Below, in pieces: positions 45,328 through 54,262 of a DNA stretch of 64,000 nt. Origin of the DNA: Marinomonas communis. GTDB lineage: Bacteria; Pseudomonadota; Gammaproteobacteria; Pseudomonadales; Marinomonadaceae. The stretch lies in contig NZ_SNZA01000001.1 in assembly GCF_004363305.1 (NCBI RefSeq), positions 62,001 to 126,000 on the forward strand, written 5' to 3'. A model generated the notes under the pieces. That model searched no databases. It was not told where the DNA came from and was given only the letters and a program-made list of their open reading frames with translations. The stretch's first letter is position 1, and the number at the start of each line of letters is the position of its first letter. The translations under genes were made by a program, and so were the position numbers.

Positions 45328-46779
45328 TTAGAGGGTTATCCAACGTAGTTCAGTGAATTCATCGATGCTTGCATCGCCACCAAAGCGTCCATAGCCGCTG
45401 GCCTTTAGACCACCAAAAGGTTGTTTGGGATTGTCTCTTACGGTGGACGAATTGATGTGGCAAACACCTGATTCAAGCCTTTGGGCAATGCTTTGAGCTA
45501 GGGCATGATCTCGACTAAAAATGGCGGCGGCTAAGCCGTATTCGCAGTCGTTAGCCAAACTAATGGCTTCGTCAACGGAATCGACTGGATAGATGCCAGC
45601 AATAGGACCAAAGCATTCTTCGGAATACATCCGCATCATAGGAGTGATGCGGTCGATTAATGTCGCATCGATAAATTGACCTTGGATGGCGGTTCCAGTT
45701 AGCAGACGAGCCCCTTGATTTAACGCATCTTCAATTAGTTCAGAAAGTCGTTGGGCGATGGATGGGCTAGCAACGGGGCCAAGCTTACAGTCCTCGTGAT
45801 TAGGGGACTGTGCTTGTAGTTTTTTCGCTTTCTCAACCAACAGAGTGGTGAAGTCATCCGCAATCGCTTGTTCAACAATGATACGGTCAGTGGCCATGCA
45901 TATCTGGCCTTGATTTAAAAAGGCACCGTGAATAACAGCGTCACAGGCTTGCTCTAAATCAGCGTCCTGTAAAATGATCGCGGGGGACTTACCGCCGAGC
46001 TCCAACAAGCAGCGCTTGAGGTTTTGCGCCGCCATACCTGCAATAATTCGCCCGACACGCGTGGATCCAGTAAAGTTAATACGTCGAATGGCCGGACTGG
46101 AAATCAGAAAGCGAATCACATCTTCCGATTGCTCGGGAGCATTATTGATCACATTCAAAACCCCTGCTGGAAGGCCCGCTGCATGAAGCAGCTCCGCGAT
46201 TAGAATGTGCGTCTCTGGTGACATATCCGATGCTTTGAATATCACGGTGTTACCAAAGATCAGCGGGAAAATAATCGCTCTCATGCCCAGTGCAATGGGG
46301 GCATTCCACGGTGCGATGGCTAAACAAATGCCAGCAGGTTGTCGTAACTGATAGCCGTCACTGGACATTTTCGAAGGCACGTTAATAGGGTGTTTATGGG
46401 CTAAGTCGATAGCAGCATCGATGACGTCGATGCAGACTTTTAGATTGAAATGGATCCAGTCATTAGTCGCGCCAATTTCGTTACGCATAGCGTTGGCGAT
46501 CCGTTCACTAAAGCTTGGTAAGAGCTGTTTCGCTTGTTGGAAAATGTGGATACGTGCCTCTAAAGACAGGCTCGCCCAAGATTCAAAACTGCGCGTGGCG
46601 GCAAAGACCATCTGTTGCGCATCTCGTTTATTGCCATCTGCAACATAACAAGCCGGTAACTGAGTTGAGGGGTTTAATCGCTCAAAAAAATGACCATCCA
46701 GGGCGGGTCTAAATTCGCCATCAATGAACAGATTCACCACTTTGTTTTGCTGCTTGTTAGCCGTCGCTGAATGCGCCAT
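45328..46779 (-). CDS. Aldehyde dehydrogenase, paralogue of neighbouring vdh-like enzyme
   Basis: A 483-residue aldehyde dehydrogenase with all catalytic motifs: FTGSTRVGRIIAGMA near 235, Glu in ELGGKSPAIIL near 260, Cys in NQGQICMATDRIIV near 295. It shares most motif blocks with the enzyme encoded at 43826-45271 (both have AIAPWNAPI/AMAPWNAPV and C-terminal ELRWITL/DLRWITI), so they likely arose by an old duplication. It is the first gene of the aldehyde-oxidising pair and is divergent from an AraC regulator. The two may prefer different ring substitutions. Confidence 0.85.
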   Translation of the reverse strand: MAHSATANKQQNKVVNLFIDGEFRPALDGHFFERLNPSTQLPACYVADGNKRDAQQMVFAATRSFESWASLSLEARIHIFQQAKQLLPSFSERIANAMRNEIGATNDWIHFNLKVCIDVIDAAIDLAHKHPINVPSKMSSDGYQLRQPAGICLAIAPWNAPIALGMRAIIFPLIFGNTVIFKASDMSPETHILIAELLHAAGLPAGVLNVINNAPEQSEDVIRFLISSPAIRRINFTGSTRVGRIIAGMAAQNLKRCLLELGGKSPAIILQDADLEQACDAVIHGAFLNQGQICMATDRIIVEQAIADDFTTLLVEKAKKLQAQSPNHEDCKLGPVASPSIAQRLSELIEDALNQGARLLTGTAIQGQFIDATLIDRITPMMRMYSEECFGPIAGIYPVDSVDEAISLANDCEYGLAAAIFSRDHALAQSIAQRLESGVCHINSSTVRDNPKQPFGGLKASGYGRFGGDASIDEFTELRWITL

Positions 46780-46908
46780 GGAACCACCTTTACCTTATTA
46801 ATTTTTTTATTGGGTGATGATTAATAACCAGATTAACAACTTATACTCTTTAAAAATTGTTAAATTATGGGTTAATTATGATTTTTATTGGGTATTTTGG
46901 AGGTTGGA

Positions 46909-47799
46909 TTGATACAAGAGATTGTCGGTACCAGAATTCACTTCGAAAGTTTCGTTGCAGGGCTGCAGCCCCGTAGCCACTCTCTGAATAGCGCAGATAA
47001 GAGAGCGTTTTACTATTTAGTGGTGCAGCAGGAGGGGCATTCTGTTATTCGCTGTGATGAGCAATCCCACACACTGCAGAGCGCTAGTGTGGCGGTCATT
47101 TCACTGAATAGCTCAGCTAAATTAGACATGCGCGGTGGTAGTCAGTTATGGCTGATTGGGTTTGATGAGGCATTGCGCTCTATGATCATCGGCAATGAAG
47201 TCGACGGGCCTAAAATCAAACAATTACTGCAGCAACCTAGTCTCTTGTCATTAAGTGCGAATGAGCTTGAGAGGACTTTTATTCCACTTATTCAGTTGTT
47301 TGAAAGCGAGATTAAAGAAGACAAGAAACGTTCTTTGGTTATCTTATCCTCTTTGTTGAGGGTTCTATTGCTACAAAGTCATAGGGTTTTACAAGATCAT
47401 TCGAGTGTAACTTCTGAATCCAATGATGAAATACTGGTACAACAGTTTCAGCAATTGATCGAAGTATGTTTTAAACAAAGAGTGCCGCTAACTTATTACT
47501 GTGAGCAGATGAATCTCACCTACGATAGGTTGCATGATGTGTGTCGACGCGCACTCGGCAAAACACCGAAAGAATTACTGAGTGAACGGACCCTCATGGA
47601 CGCCATTTACCGACTTAAAAAATTACCGGATTCGATACAGACAATTTCAAACGATCTTGGCTTTTCCGATTCCAGCCAGTTTAGTCACTTTTTTAAAAAG
47701 AAGGTGGGGTGCTCTCCTAAGCAATATCGACAGCAGCAAAAAGAAAGTCATCAACTTTCGACAGCCTCCAAACTGGCCGACTTTTCTGATTGGCCATAG
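46909..47799 (+). CDS. AraC-family regulator divergent from aldehyde dehydrogenase genes
   Basis: A 296-residue regulator. The N-terminal part (about 1-170) resembles an AraC-type cupin effector domain. The C-terminal about 100 residues form the double helix-turn-helix (TYYCEQMNLTYDRLHDVCRR and ISNDLGFSDSSQFSHFFKKK, then GCSPKQYRQQ). The start is set by GGAGG at 46899-46903, five bases before a TTG at 46909; an earlier TTG at 46888 has no such site. It is divergent from the dehydrogenase pair with 129 bases between, so it probably activates that unit in response to an aromatic. Confidence 0.83.
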   Translation: MIQEIVGTRIHFESFVAGLQPRSHSLNSADKRAFYYLVVQQEGHSVIRCDEQSHTLQSASVAVISLNSSAKLDMRGGSQLWLIGFDEALRSMIIGNEVDGPKIKQLLQQPSLLSLSANELERTFIPLIQLFESEIKEDKKRSLVILSSLLRVLLLQSHRVLQDHSSVTSESNDEILVQQFQQLIEVCFKQRVPLTYYCEQMNLTYDRLHDVCRRALGKTPKELLSERTLMDAIYRLKKLPDSIQTISNDLGFSDSSQFSHFFKKKVGCSPKQYRQQQKESHQLSTASKLADFSDWP

Positions 47800-47911
47800 A
47801 TTTAGCATAATTAGTAAATCTGTCCCTACTAATTATTTGGTTTTTTGTGCCTGTGTCGGTTTTATAAGCTTAACTAATATGGACTTCATCATAAGACGAT
47901 GAGGTCTCACA

Positions 47912-49303
47912 ATGATCGATCTTTCTGCTATAGATTTGGCGCGAATACAATTTGCGTTCACGGTTTCTTTTCACATTATTTTTCCAGCCATCACCATTGG
48001 TTTAGCCAGTTACTTAGCGGTGTTAGAAGGGCTTTGGCTGCGTACTCGTAATCAGGTATATCTCACGCTGTGCAAGTTTTGGATGAAGGCTTTTGCAGTG
48101 AATTTCGCCATGGGCGTTGTCTCTGGCATTGTCATGGCCTATCAATTTGGTACCAATTGGAGTGGCTTTTCAACCGTGGCGGGGAGTGTCACGGGGCCAC
48201 TTTTAACCTATGAAGTGCTGACAGCTTTTTTCCTTGAGGCAGGCTTTTTAGGTGTGATGTTGTTTGGTTGGAATAAAGTCACCGAACGCACGCACTTTAT
48301 CGCGACCTGCTTGGTGGCATTGGGCACATTGGTGTCCATGACTTGGATTTTGGCATCCAACAGTTGGATGCAAACACCACAAGGTCACGAAATCGTTGAT
48401 GGCATAGTGGTGCCCGTAGATTGGTTTGAAATTATTTTCAATCCTTCTTTCCCGTATCGCTTGGTACATATGGGGCTTGCGGCTTTTCTATGCACAGCGT
48501 TGCTGGTGGCAGCAACGGGCGCTTATCACTTGCTGAAACATCAATACGAAGTTGAGTCTCGCAAGATGGTCATGATGGCGCTTTGGATGCTCGCCATCGT
48601 GGCACCATTGCAAGCATTGGTAGGGGATCAACACGGTTTAAACACGCTCGAACATCAGCCTATTAAAGTCGCCGCTATGGAAGGTCATTGGCACCCAGCG
48701 GAAGAAGGTGAGGGCGTGCCATTAGTGTTGTTTGCATGGCCTGATAATGAGTCCGAAACCAACCACTTTAGTTTAGAGATCCCGCATCTCGCAAGCTTAA
48801 TTCTCACACACTCTTTGGACGGAGACATACCTGCACTGACGTCTGTAGCCAAAGAGGATCGCCCAAACGTTGCTTTGGTTTTTTGGAGTTTTCGCATCAT
48901 GGTGGCGCTGGGTATCGCCATGATCGTCTTGGCTTGGGCGGGATTGTGGCTCAATCGAAAGCAATCACTCTTTCAAAGAACTCGTTTTTTACAGGTTTTG
49001 GTCTGCATGGGGCCGAGTGGTTTGGTGGCACTGTTAGCGGGTTGGTTTGTAACCGAAGTGGGGCGTCAGCCATGGGTAGTGTACGGCGTGTTACGTACGG
49101 TGGAGGCATCGTCTGCACACAGTGTACAGACCATGACCTTGTCACTGGCCAGTTTTGTCATCGGCTATTTAGCGATCTTTGGCCTCGGCATTTTCTATTT
49201 GATTCAACTGCTTCGTAAAGGGCCTCAGCTGACCAGTGATGCACCGCTTTCCGCACAGCGTCCCGCGAGACCGTTATCTGCCGTAAACGATTTGATTAAT
49301 TAA
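47912..49303 (+). CDS. cioA: Cytochrome bd-type quinol oxidase subunit I (CioA-like)
   Basis: A 463-residue subunit I of a bd-type terminal oxidase, which reduces oxygen with quinol and pumps no protons. The N-terminal LARIQFAFTVSFHIIFPAITIG carries a heme-ligand His. GRQPWVVYGVLRT near residue 385 is the family signature. The Q-loop segment is short, as in the cyanide-insensitive CioA group rather than the long-loop E. coli CydA. It begins the operon cioA-cioB-DUF2474. The name cydA is equally defensible; cyanide resistance is family knowledge, not visible in sequence. Confidence 0.9.
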   Translation: MIDLSAIDLARIQFAFTVSFHIIFPAITIGLASYLAVLEGLWLRTRNQVYLTLCKFWMKAFAVNFAMGVVSGIVMAYQFGTNWSGFSTVAGSVTGPLLTYEVLTAFFLEAGFLGVMLFGWNKVTERTHFIATCLVALGTLVSMTWILASNSWMQTPQGHEIVDGIVVPVDWFEIIFNPSFPYRLVHMGLAAFLCTALLVAATGAYHLLKHQYEVESRKMVMMALWMLAIVAPLQALVGDQHGLNTLEHQPIKVAAMEGHWHPAEEGEGVPLVLFAWPDNESETNHFSLEIPHLASLILTHSLDGDIPALTSVAKEDRPNVALVFWSFRIMVALGIAMIVLAWAGLWLNRKQSLFQRTRFLQVLVCMGPSGLVALLAGWFVTEVGRQPWVVYGVLRTVEASSAHSVQTMTLSLASFVIGYLAIFGLGIFYLIQLLRKGPQLTSDAPLSAQRPARPLSAVNDLIN

Positions 49304-49315
49304 GAGGAAACACAA

Positions 49316-50326
49316 ATGGGATTAGATTTAGTCACTGTTTGGACGCTCGTCATAGGCTTTGGCCTGATGATGTATGTCCTATTAGATGGGTTTGATTTGG
49401 GCATTGGGTTGTTGTTCTTAGGCGTTCGTAATAAACACGACCGTGACATCATGGTGAATTCGGTAGCACCGGTTTGGGATGGCAATGAAACGTGGTTAGT
49501 ACTTGGGGGCGCTGGTCTAATGGCCGCGTTTCCTCTGGCGTACTCGGTTATATTGGAGGCCCTGTATATTCCTTTGCTAGCCATGCTGTTTGGCTTAATT
49601 CTTCGAGGTGTGGCGTTTGAATTCCGCTTTAAAGCCATTCCAAAGCATCAAGGCGTTTGGGATATCTTGTTCTGTGTCGGCTCTTTGTTAGCGACCTTTT
49701 TCCAAGGCGCGTCCATGGGTGCTGTGATTCAAGGTTTTGCTGTTGAGAATAGTCAATATGAGGGTGGTACTTGGGATTGGCTGAACTGGTTCAGTATTTT
49801 AACTGGCTTTAGTTTACTACCAGCTTACGCGCTACTCGGATCGACTTGGCTCTTGATTAAGACAGAAGGCGATCTATACAAAAAGATGCGCCATTATTCC
49901 CATCATTTATTGGTGTGGTTGGGCTATGCCATGACAGCGATTCTGCTGATCACGCCATTTTTAAACGATGCCCTGAGAGAGCGCTGGTTAACCTTGCCTA
50001 ACTTCTTTTACATGGGCTTTGTACCGATGTTGGGGCTCATGCTGTACACCTGGGTGTACTACGTCATTCGCTTCTCTGATTGGGAAAAATGGCCTTTTGC
50101 CATCACCTTAACCATGCTTGGCACTGCTTATTTCACACTGATAACCAGTTTATGGCCAAACATTATTCCACCGTATATCACCACTCATGAAGCCGCTGCT
50201 CCAGAGTCCAGTTTACGCTTTGCATTGTGGGGTGTGGTGATCATCGTGCCGGTCATCTTGGGCTATACCTACTGGTCCTACCATGTGTTTCGCGGCAAAG
50301 TTCGCGACACGGAGGGGTATCACTAA
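49316..50326 (+). CDS. cioB: Cytochrome bd-type quinol oxidase subunit II (CioB-like)
   Basis: A 336-residue, eight-to-nine-TM partner of subunit I. The N-terminus has the family block MMYVLLDGFDLGIGLLFLG, then VWDGNETWLVLGGAGLMAAFPLAYS and RGVAFEFRFK near residue 92. An AAGAGGAAA ribosome-binding site lies in the 12-base gap after cioA. Its stop codon abuts the start of a 37-codon gene, so the three are clearly one operon. Confidence 0.93.
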   Translation: MGLDLVTVWTLVIGFGLMMYVLLDGFDLGIGLLFLGVRNKHDRDIMVNSVAPVWDGNETWLVLGGAGLMAAFPLAYSVILEALYIPLLAMLFGLILRGVAFEFRFKAIPKHQGVWDILFCVGSLLATFFQGASMGAVIQGFAVENSQYEGGTWDWLNWFSILTGFSLLPAYALLGSTWLLIKTEGDLYKKMRHYSHHLLVWLGYAMTAILLITPFLNDALRERWLTLPNFFYMGFVPMLGLMLYTWVYYVIRFSDWEKWPFAITLTMLGTAYFTLITSLWPNIIPPYITTHEAAAPESSLRFALWGVVIIVPVILGYTYWSYHVFRGKVRDTEGYH

Positions 50327-50440
50327 ATGAGTACTTGGCAAAATTTGAAATGGCTAATTTTGCTTTGGGTACTGGGCTTCGCCACAGTGACCGGAGCGGG
50401 TTACGCCTTAAAAGGACTGATTTTCCTAACCTTTGGTTAG
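50327..50440 (+). CDS. Small DUF2474 (CydX-like) oxidase subunit
   Basis: A 37-residue protein starting immediately after the cioB stop codon (TAA then ATG). It has a single hydrophobic helix (LKWLILLWVLGFATVTGAGYAL) preceded by a short polar MSTWQN segment and a Trp near the start. DUF2474 proteins of about 40 residues are found after cioAB and resemble CydX, which stabilises the hemes of E. coli cytochrome bd. Size and placement make this very likely real. Confidence 0.8.
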   Translation: MSTWQNLKWLILLWVLGFATVTGAGYALKGLIFLTFG

Positions 50441-50470
50441 GTTTCTGTACCCCATTTCTTAGGACAAACT

Positions 50471-52129
50471 ATGTATCAGTATGATGATTATGACCGTGCT
50501 CTGGTGACGGAGCGCGTCGCACAGTTTCGTGATCAGGTTGAGCGTTACCAAGCAGGTCAGCTAAGCGAAGACGAGTTTTTACCACTGCGTCTACAAAATG
50601 GTTTATATCTACAAAAACACGCTTATATGCTACGCGTTGCCATTCCTTACGGCGTGTTATCTGCAAACCAGTTACGTGCCTTGGCTCAGGTAAGTGATCG
50701 TTTTGATAAAGGCTATGGTCATTTTACGACACGTCAAAACATTCAATTTAACTGGGTGAAGTTACCGGAAGTCCCAGACTTGCTGGCCTACCTTGCTGAA
50801 CATGATATGCACGCCATTCAGACTTCGGGCAATGTGGTTCGCAATGTCACCACGGAAGCCTTTGCGGGCGTGGCGGCAGATGAGGTGTATGATCCAAGGA
50901 TATTTGCTGAGATCATTCGCCAGTGGTCGACGATTAATCCAGAGTTTTTGTTCCTGCCACGAAAATTCAAAATTGCCGTAAGCGCATCTGAGGAAGATCG
51001 TGCCGCGGTCCGTATTCACGATGTGGGGCTGTATTTATTTCGCGATAGCGAAGGTGAGCTTTACTTTAAAGTCATGGTTGGCGGCGGTTTAGGTCGTACA
51101 CCGTTTATCAGCCAAGTCCTGAATGAGAAGCTGCCGTGGCGCGATTTGCTGACCTACCTAGAAGCAGTTTTACGAGTATTTAATCGCTACGGTCGTCGCG
51201 ACAGCAAATATAAAGCGCGTATTAAGATTCTGGTGAATACACTGGGTTTAGATGCGTTCAAGGCCGAAGTTGAGCAAGAGTTTCAGCAAATTCCTAAAGA
51301 CATTAATGGACTGACAGAGAGTGAGTTAAGTCGAATCGCGTCGCAATTTTTACCGGCGGTCTATGAAACCTTAGGTGAAACGGATTTAGAGTTTGCCACG
51401 CATTTGCAAAACAATGAGGCATTTTCAGATTGGTACGATTTGAATGTACGTTCCCATAAAGTGTCTGGTTATCGCTCTGTCGTCATCTCCACCAAGTTTC
51501 CCAACAACATCCCTGGTGATGTAACCAGCGCACAAATGCGTGGTATTGCAGACATCGCTGAGCGCTTTGGTTTCGGCGAAATTCGAGTGACTCATGAACA
51601 AAACTTGGTATTACCTGACATTCCAAAGTCATCCCTCTTTCAAGTATGGGTAGAGCTTAATCGCATCGGTCTGGGGCTGGCGAATCACGCTCTATTGTCT
51701 GACATGATCGTGTGTCCGGGAGCCAGTTACTGTAACTTGGCAACGGCTCATTCCTTCCCCGTAGCCGAGCAGGTGGTCAACGCATTTACCCTTGAAGAGC
51801 AACAGGACATTGGCCCGGTTAGCATGAACTTGTCTGGCTGTATCAACTCATGTGCTCATCACCATATCGCCAACATAGGTATGTTGGGGTTGAACAAAAG
51901 CAAAACGGATCATTACCAAATTACTTTGGGCGGACGCCAAGGAACAGACAGTCGCTTAGGTAAAGTGCTTGGACCAGCCATTGCTGAGTCAGATTTGCCC
52001 CAAGCAATCCGTACCCTAATGGACGTCTATCGAAAATACCGAGAAGTGGATGAAACCTTTATCCAAGCGGTTGATCGTTTGGGTCTAGCACCTTTTAAAG
52101 AAGCACTTTATCCGGAGGCTCAAGGATGA
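50471..52129 (+). CDS. cysI: Sulfite reductase hemoprotein (nitrite/sulfite reductase family)
   Basis: A 552-residue siroheme/4Fe-4S enzyme reducing sulfite to sulfide for cysteine synthesis. Two ferredoxin-like half domains (about 50-115 and 320-390) alternate with the siroheme domains. The cluster and siroheme Cys residues are in CPGASYCNLA (near 417) and LSGCINSCAHHH (near 455). Length and the DUF934 partner match the Pseudomonas CysI type, which takes electrons from ferredoxin or an NADPH flavoprotein. It lies 30 bases after the DUF2474 gene. Nitrite reductase is the alternative but the DUF934 partner supports sulfite. Confidence 0.88.
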   Translation: MYQYDDYDRALVTERVAQFRDQVERYQAGQLSEDEFLPLRLQNGLYLQKHAYMLRVAIPYGVLSANQLRALAQVSDRFDKGYGHFTTRQNIQFNWVKLPEVPDLLAYLAEHDMHAIQTSGNVVRNVTTEAFAGVAADEVYDPRIFAEIIRQWSTINPEFLFLPRKFKIAVSASEEDRAAVRIHDVGLYLFRDSEGELYFKVMVGGGLGRTPFISQVLNEKLPWRDLLTYLEAVLRVFNRYGRRDSKYKARIKILVNTLGLDAFKAEVEQEFQQIPKDINGLTESELSRIASQFLPAVYETLGETDLEFATHLQNNEAFSDWYDLNVRSHKVSGYRSVVISTKFPNNIPGDVTSAQMRGIADIAERFGFGEIRVTHEQNLVLPDIPKSSLFQVWVELNRIGLGLANHALLSDMIVCPGASYCNLATAHSFPVAEQVVNAFTLEEQQDIGPVSMNLSGCINSCAHHHIANIGMLGLNKSKTDHYQITLGGRQGTDSRLGKVLGPAIAESDLPQAIRTLMDVYRKYREVDETFIQAVDRLGLAPFKEALYPEAQG

Positions 52130-52620
52130 AAAATGTCATAGTCATCAGCGATGGAGAGGCAAGGGTAGACCTCAATGATCCGTGGCAGTTCGGACAAGAA
52201 AGCGAACAGGTAGAGTGCTCAGCTCGAGTTGACGAGGTCGCTACCTGGCTTGAGCATTCAGCTTCAAATCGCAGTCATGGTGTGTTGATTCAGAAAGAAG
52301 AAGAGCTTGAATTAATCGCTCCACACTTAGCCAACATCACCATGATTGCCTTAACGTTTAAAGACTTTAAAGATGGCCGTGCATACAGTTTGGCTTATCT
52401 ACTAAGAACACGCTTTCATTTTAAAGGCGACTTACGTGCAGTTGGGGACGTGATGCGAGACCAGCTGAGTCTGATGCGTCAATGTGGTTTTACCAGCTTT
52501 GTAATCAAAGAGGGCAAGGACCCGTTTGACGCCCTAAAGGGCATCAAAGGACTGTCGGTGACCTACTCTGGAAGTGTCAGTAATCCTGCCCCATTGTTTA
52601 AACGAGTGAGGCGTTACTGA
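52126..52620 (+). CDS. DUF934 protein, sulfite reductase partner
   Basis: A 164-residue DUF934 protein. Its core FKDGRAYSLAYLLRTRFHFKG with RAVGDVMRDQLSLMRQCGF is the family hallmark. DUF934 genes follow cysI in many proteobacteria and are thought to help sulfite reduction, perhaps in electron transfer or enzyme assembly; the mechanism is not known. The start overlaps the cysI stop by four bases (ATGA). The end overlaps the converging MocR-type gene by seven bases. Confidence 0.9.
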   Translation: MKNVIVISDGEARVDLNDPWQFGQESEQVECSARVDEVATWLEHSASNRSHGVLIQKEEELELIAPHLANITMIALTFKDFKDGRAYSLAYLLRTRFHFKGDLRAVGDVMRDQLSLMRQCGFTSFVIKEGKDPFDALKGIKGLSVTYSGSVSNPAPLFKRVRRY

Positions 52621-54026
52621 TTTGTCAGTAACGTCTGAAACAATAAGTGAAGCGCTGCTCGGCGGCGCTCAGTTAGCGGTTGCGAGAAGCTAAGGCGCAT
52701 GTGGTTTTTGTACAAACCATGGGCTGAGAATAATACTCCTGGAGTCAGTACGATGCCTTTTTCCAAAAGGACCTTATAGCTTTGCTTGGTATCGATATGG
52801 TCGGGTAGTTCGACCCAACAGCTCAATCCACCATTAGGCTTGGTGAATTTGATTTGAGTGCCCCAGTTCCTCTTAAGCTCCGCTAACAATTGATCCCGTT
52901 GCTCTTTTAGCTGTTGACGATGTTGGTTCACATATCGCTTGAAGTGCCCTTGGCTGATGAATTCTGCGAGCCCCTCTTGCACGGCTTGGGGGCTGGCCAG
53001 TTGCGTGATTAGCTTAAGTTGAACGATTTTGTGATGCAGTAATCCGCCAGCAATCCAGCCAATACGTAATTCTCTCGATAGGCATTTCGAGAAGGATCCG
53101 CACAGAATCACACGACCTTCATCACAGACGCTTTTAATCGGTGGACATAACTCACTACGAAAGCGTAATTCGCCGTAAATATCGTCTTCGATAATATAGA
53201 AATCATGCTGATTGGCGAGTTTTACCAAGGCTTTCATATTCGCAAGCGGCATTTTGGAACCGGTTGGCGTATGGAAGTTTGGTGTGACAATACAGGCTTT
53301 GATCGGCCAGTCTTGAATTTTCTCGGCAAGCTCCTGTAGATCTAATCCTTTATTGGTGTCGGATGAGATTTCGATTACGTGCAGCCCGAGCTGCTCAAGT
53401 TGTTGCAGTGCGCCGTAAAATGCTGGAGATTCAATGGCTACAGTGTCGCCTTTCTGACAAGTCGCCATCAAAGCAAGAAATAGGGCGTGCTGACATCCTG
53501 AAGTGATGCATAAATCATCAACGCTTAGACTTGTTTCACGTTGACGGTATAGGTCAACGATAGCGCTACGCAAGCCTACATGTCCCTTTGGTTCATCATA
53601 ATAATGAGCTTTTTGTTCTGGATGAGAGCGAGACGCTTTGCCGATCATTCGATTCAAGTTAATCAAATGCTGCGCCGCCGGAGTCGAGCCGTCACTGGGC
53701 AAGATATCAAATGCAGCGCTGCGGGACATAATGTCACGGAAAATGTCCGGTACGTTTACTTGTGCGGGGATTGAGGGCGTTGACACTTTTTGCGGAGTGT
53801 TGAAATCCGCACCGCTTTCTGCCACAAAATAGCCACTCTTAGGGACGGCATAGACCAGTTGATCCGCTTCGAGCTTATGCAGAGCGTGAATGACCGTTGC
53901 TTTGGATAGCTCGTGCTGCTTACACAGAGTTCGAACGGAAGGCAGTTTTTCCCCTATCTTGTAACGGCCAGTTTGAATCTGTTGGCGTAACAACACTTCT
54001 AGAGCTTCATAACGAAATGTGCCCAC
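52614..54026 (-). CDS. MocR/PdxR-type regulator (GntR HTH fused to aminotransferase fold)
   Basis: A 470-residue fusion. Residues about 5-72 are a GntR winged helix (IGEKLPSVRTLCKQHELSKATVIHALHKLE). Residues about 110-470 are a fold-type I aminotransferase domain with the PLP Lys in LCGSFSKCLSRELRIGW near 310. Such proteins use PLP as a sensor cofactor rather than as enzymes; members control vitamin B6, taurine or amino-acid genes. The target here is unknown. It converges on the cysI unit and is divergent from ccoG, with 236 bases between starts. Confidence 0.9.
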   Translation of the reverse strand: MGTFRYEALEVLLRQQIQTGRYKIGEKLPSVRTLCKQHELSKATVIHALHKLEADQLVYAVPKSGYFVAESGADFNTPQKVSTPSIPAQVNVPDIFRDIMSRSAAFDILPSDGSTPAAQHLINLNRMIGKASRSHPEQKAHYYDEPKGHVGLRSAIVDLYRQRETSLSVDDLCITSGCQHALFLALMATCQKGDTVAIESPAFYGALQQLEQLGLHVIEISSDTNKGLDLQELAEKIQDWPIKACIVTPNFHTPTGSKMPLANMKALVKLANQHDFYIIEDDIYGELRFRSELCPPIKSVCDEGRVILCGSFSKCLSRELRIGWIAGGLLHHKIVQLKLITQLASPQAVQEGLAEFISQGHFKRYVNQHRQQLKEQRDQLLAELKRNWGTQIKFTKPNGGLSCWVELPDHIDTKQSYKVLLEKGIVLTPGVLFSAHGLYKNHMRLSFSQPLTERRRAALHLLFQTLLTNQ

Positions 54027-54141
54027 TGCGATACCTTCTTAATTTTTTATCTGGGTCTAGTTTAGCGTATTTTTTTTGCATTTTACTAATCTGTGTCGCC
54101 CTTTTTATGCAGGGCTTACATAGAAAAACTGTCTTGAAAGC

Positions 54142-54155
54142 ATGAGTTAAATCAA
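54142..54155. promoter_or_regulatory. Candidate FNR/Anr box upstream of ccoG
   Basis: ATGAGTTAAATCAA matches eight of the ten fixed bases of TTGAT-N4-ATCAA, 107 bases before the ccoG start. FNR/Anr control of cco accessory genes is common in this group, but the left half is weak. Confidence 0.4.
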
Positions 54156-54262
54156 GCTAAGACTGAACAATCACTGTGCCCATTTATTTGCGCTCTATCT
54201 GTGTCTAATTCTCAAATTTTATCCCTTTAGAGTGGCCTCAATATTTCGTTGAGGTCCTGTTT

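Noticed and set aside
52614..52620. Seven-base overlap of the DUF934 and MocR stop ends as a sign of misannotation
   Set aside because: Both proteins end with normal family C-termini; short convergent overlaps are common.
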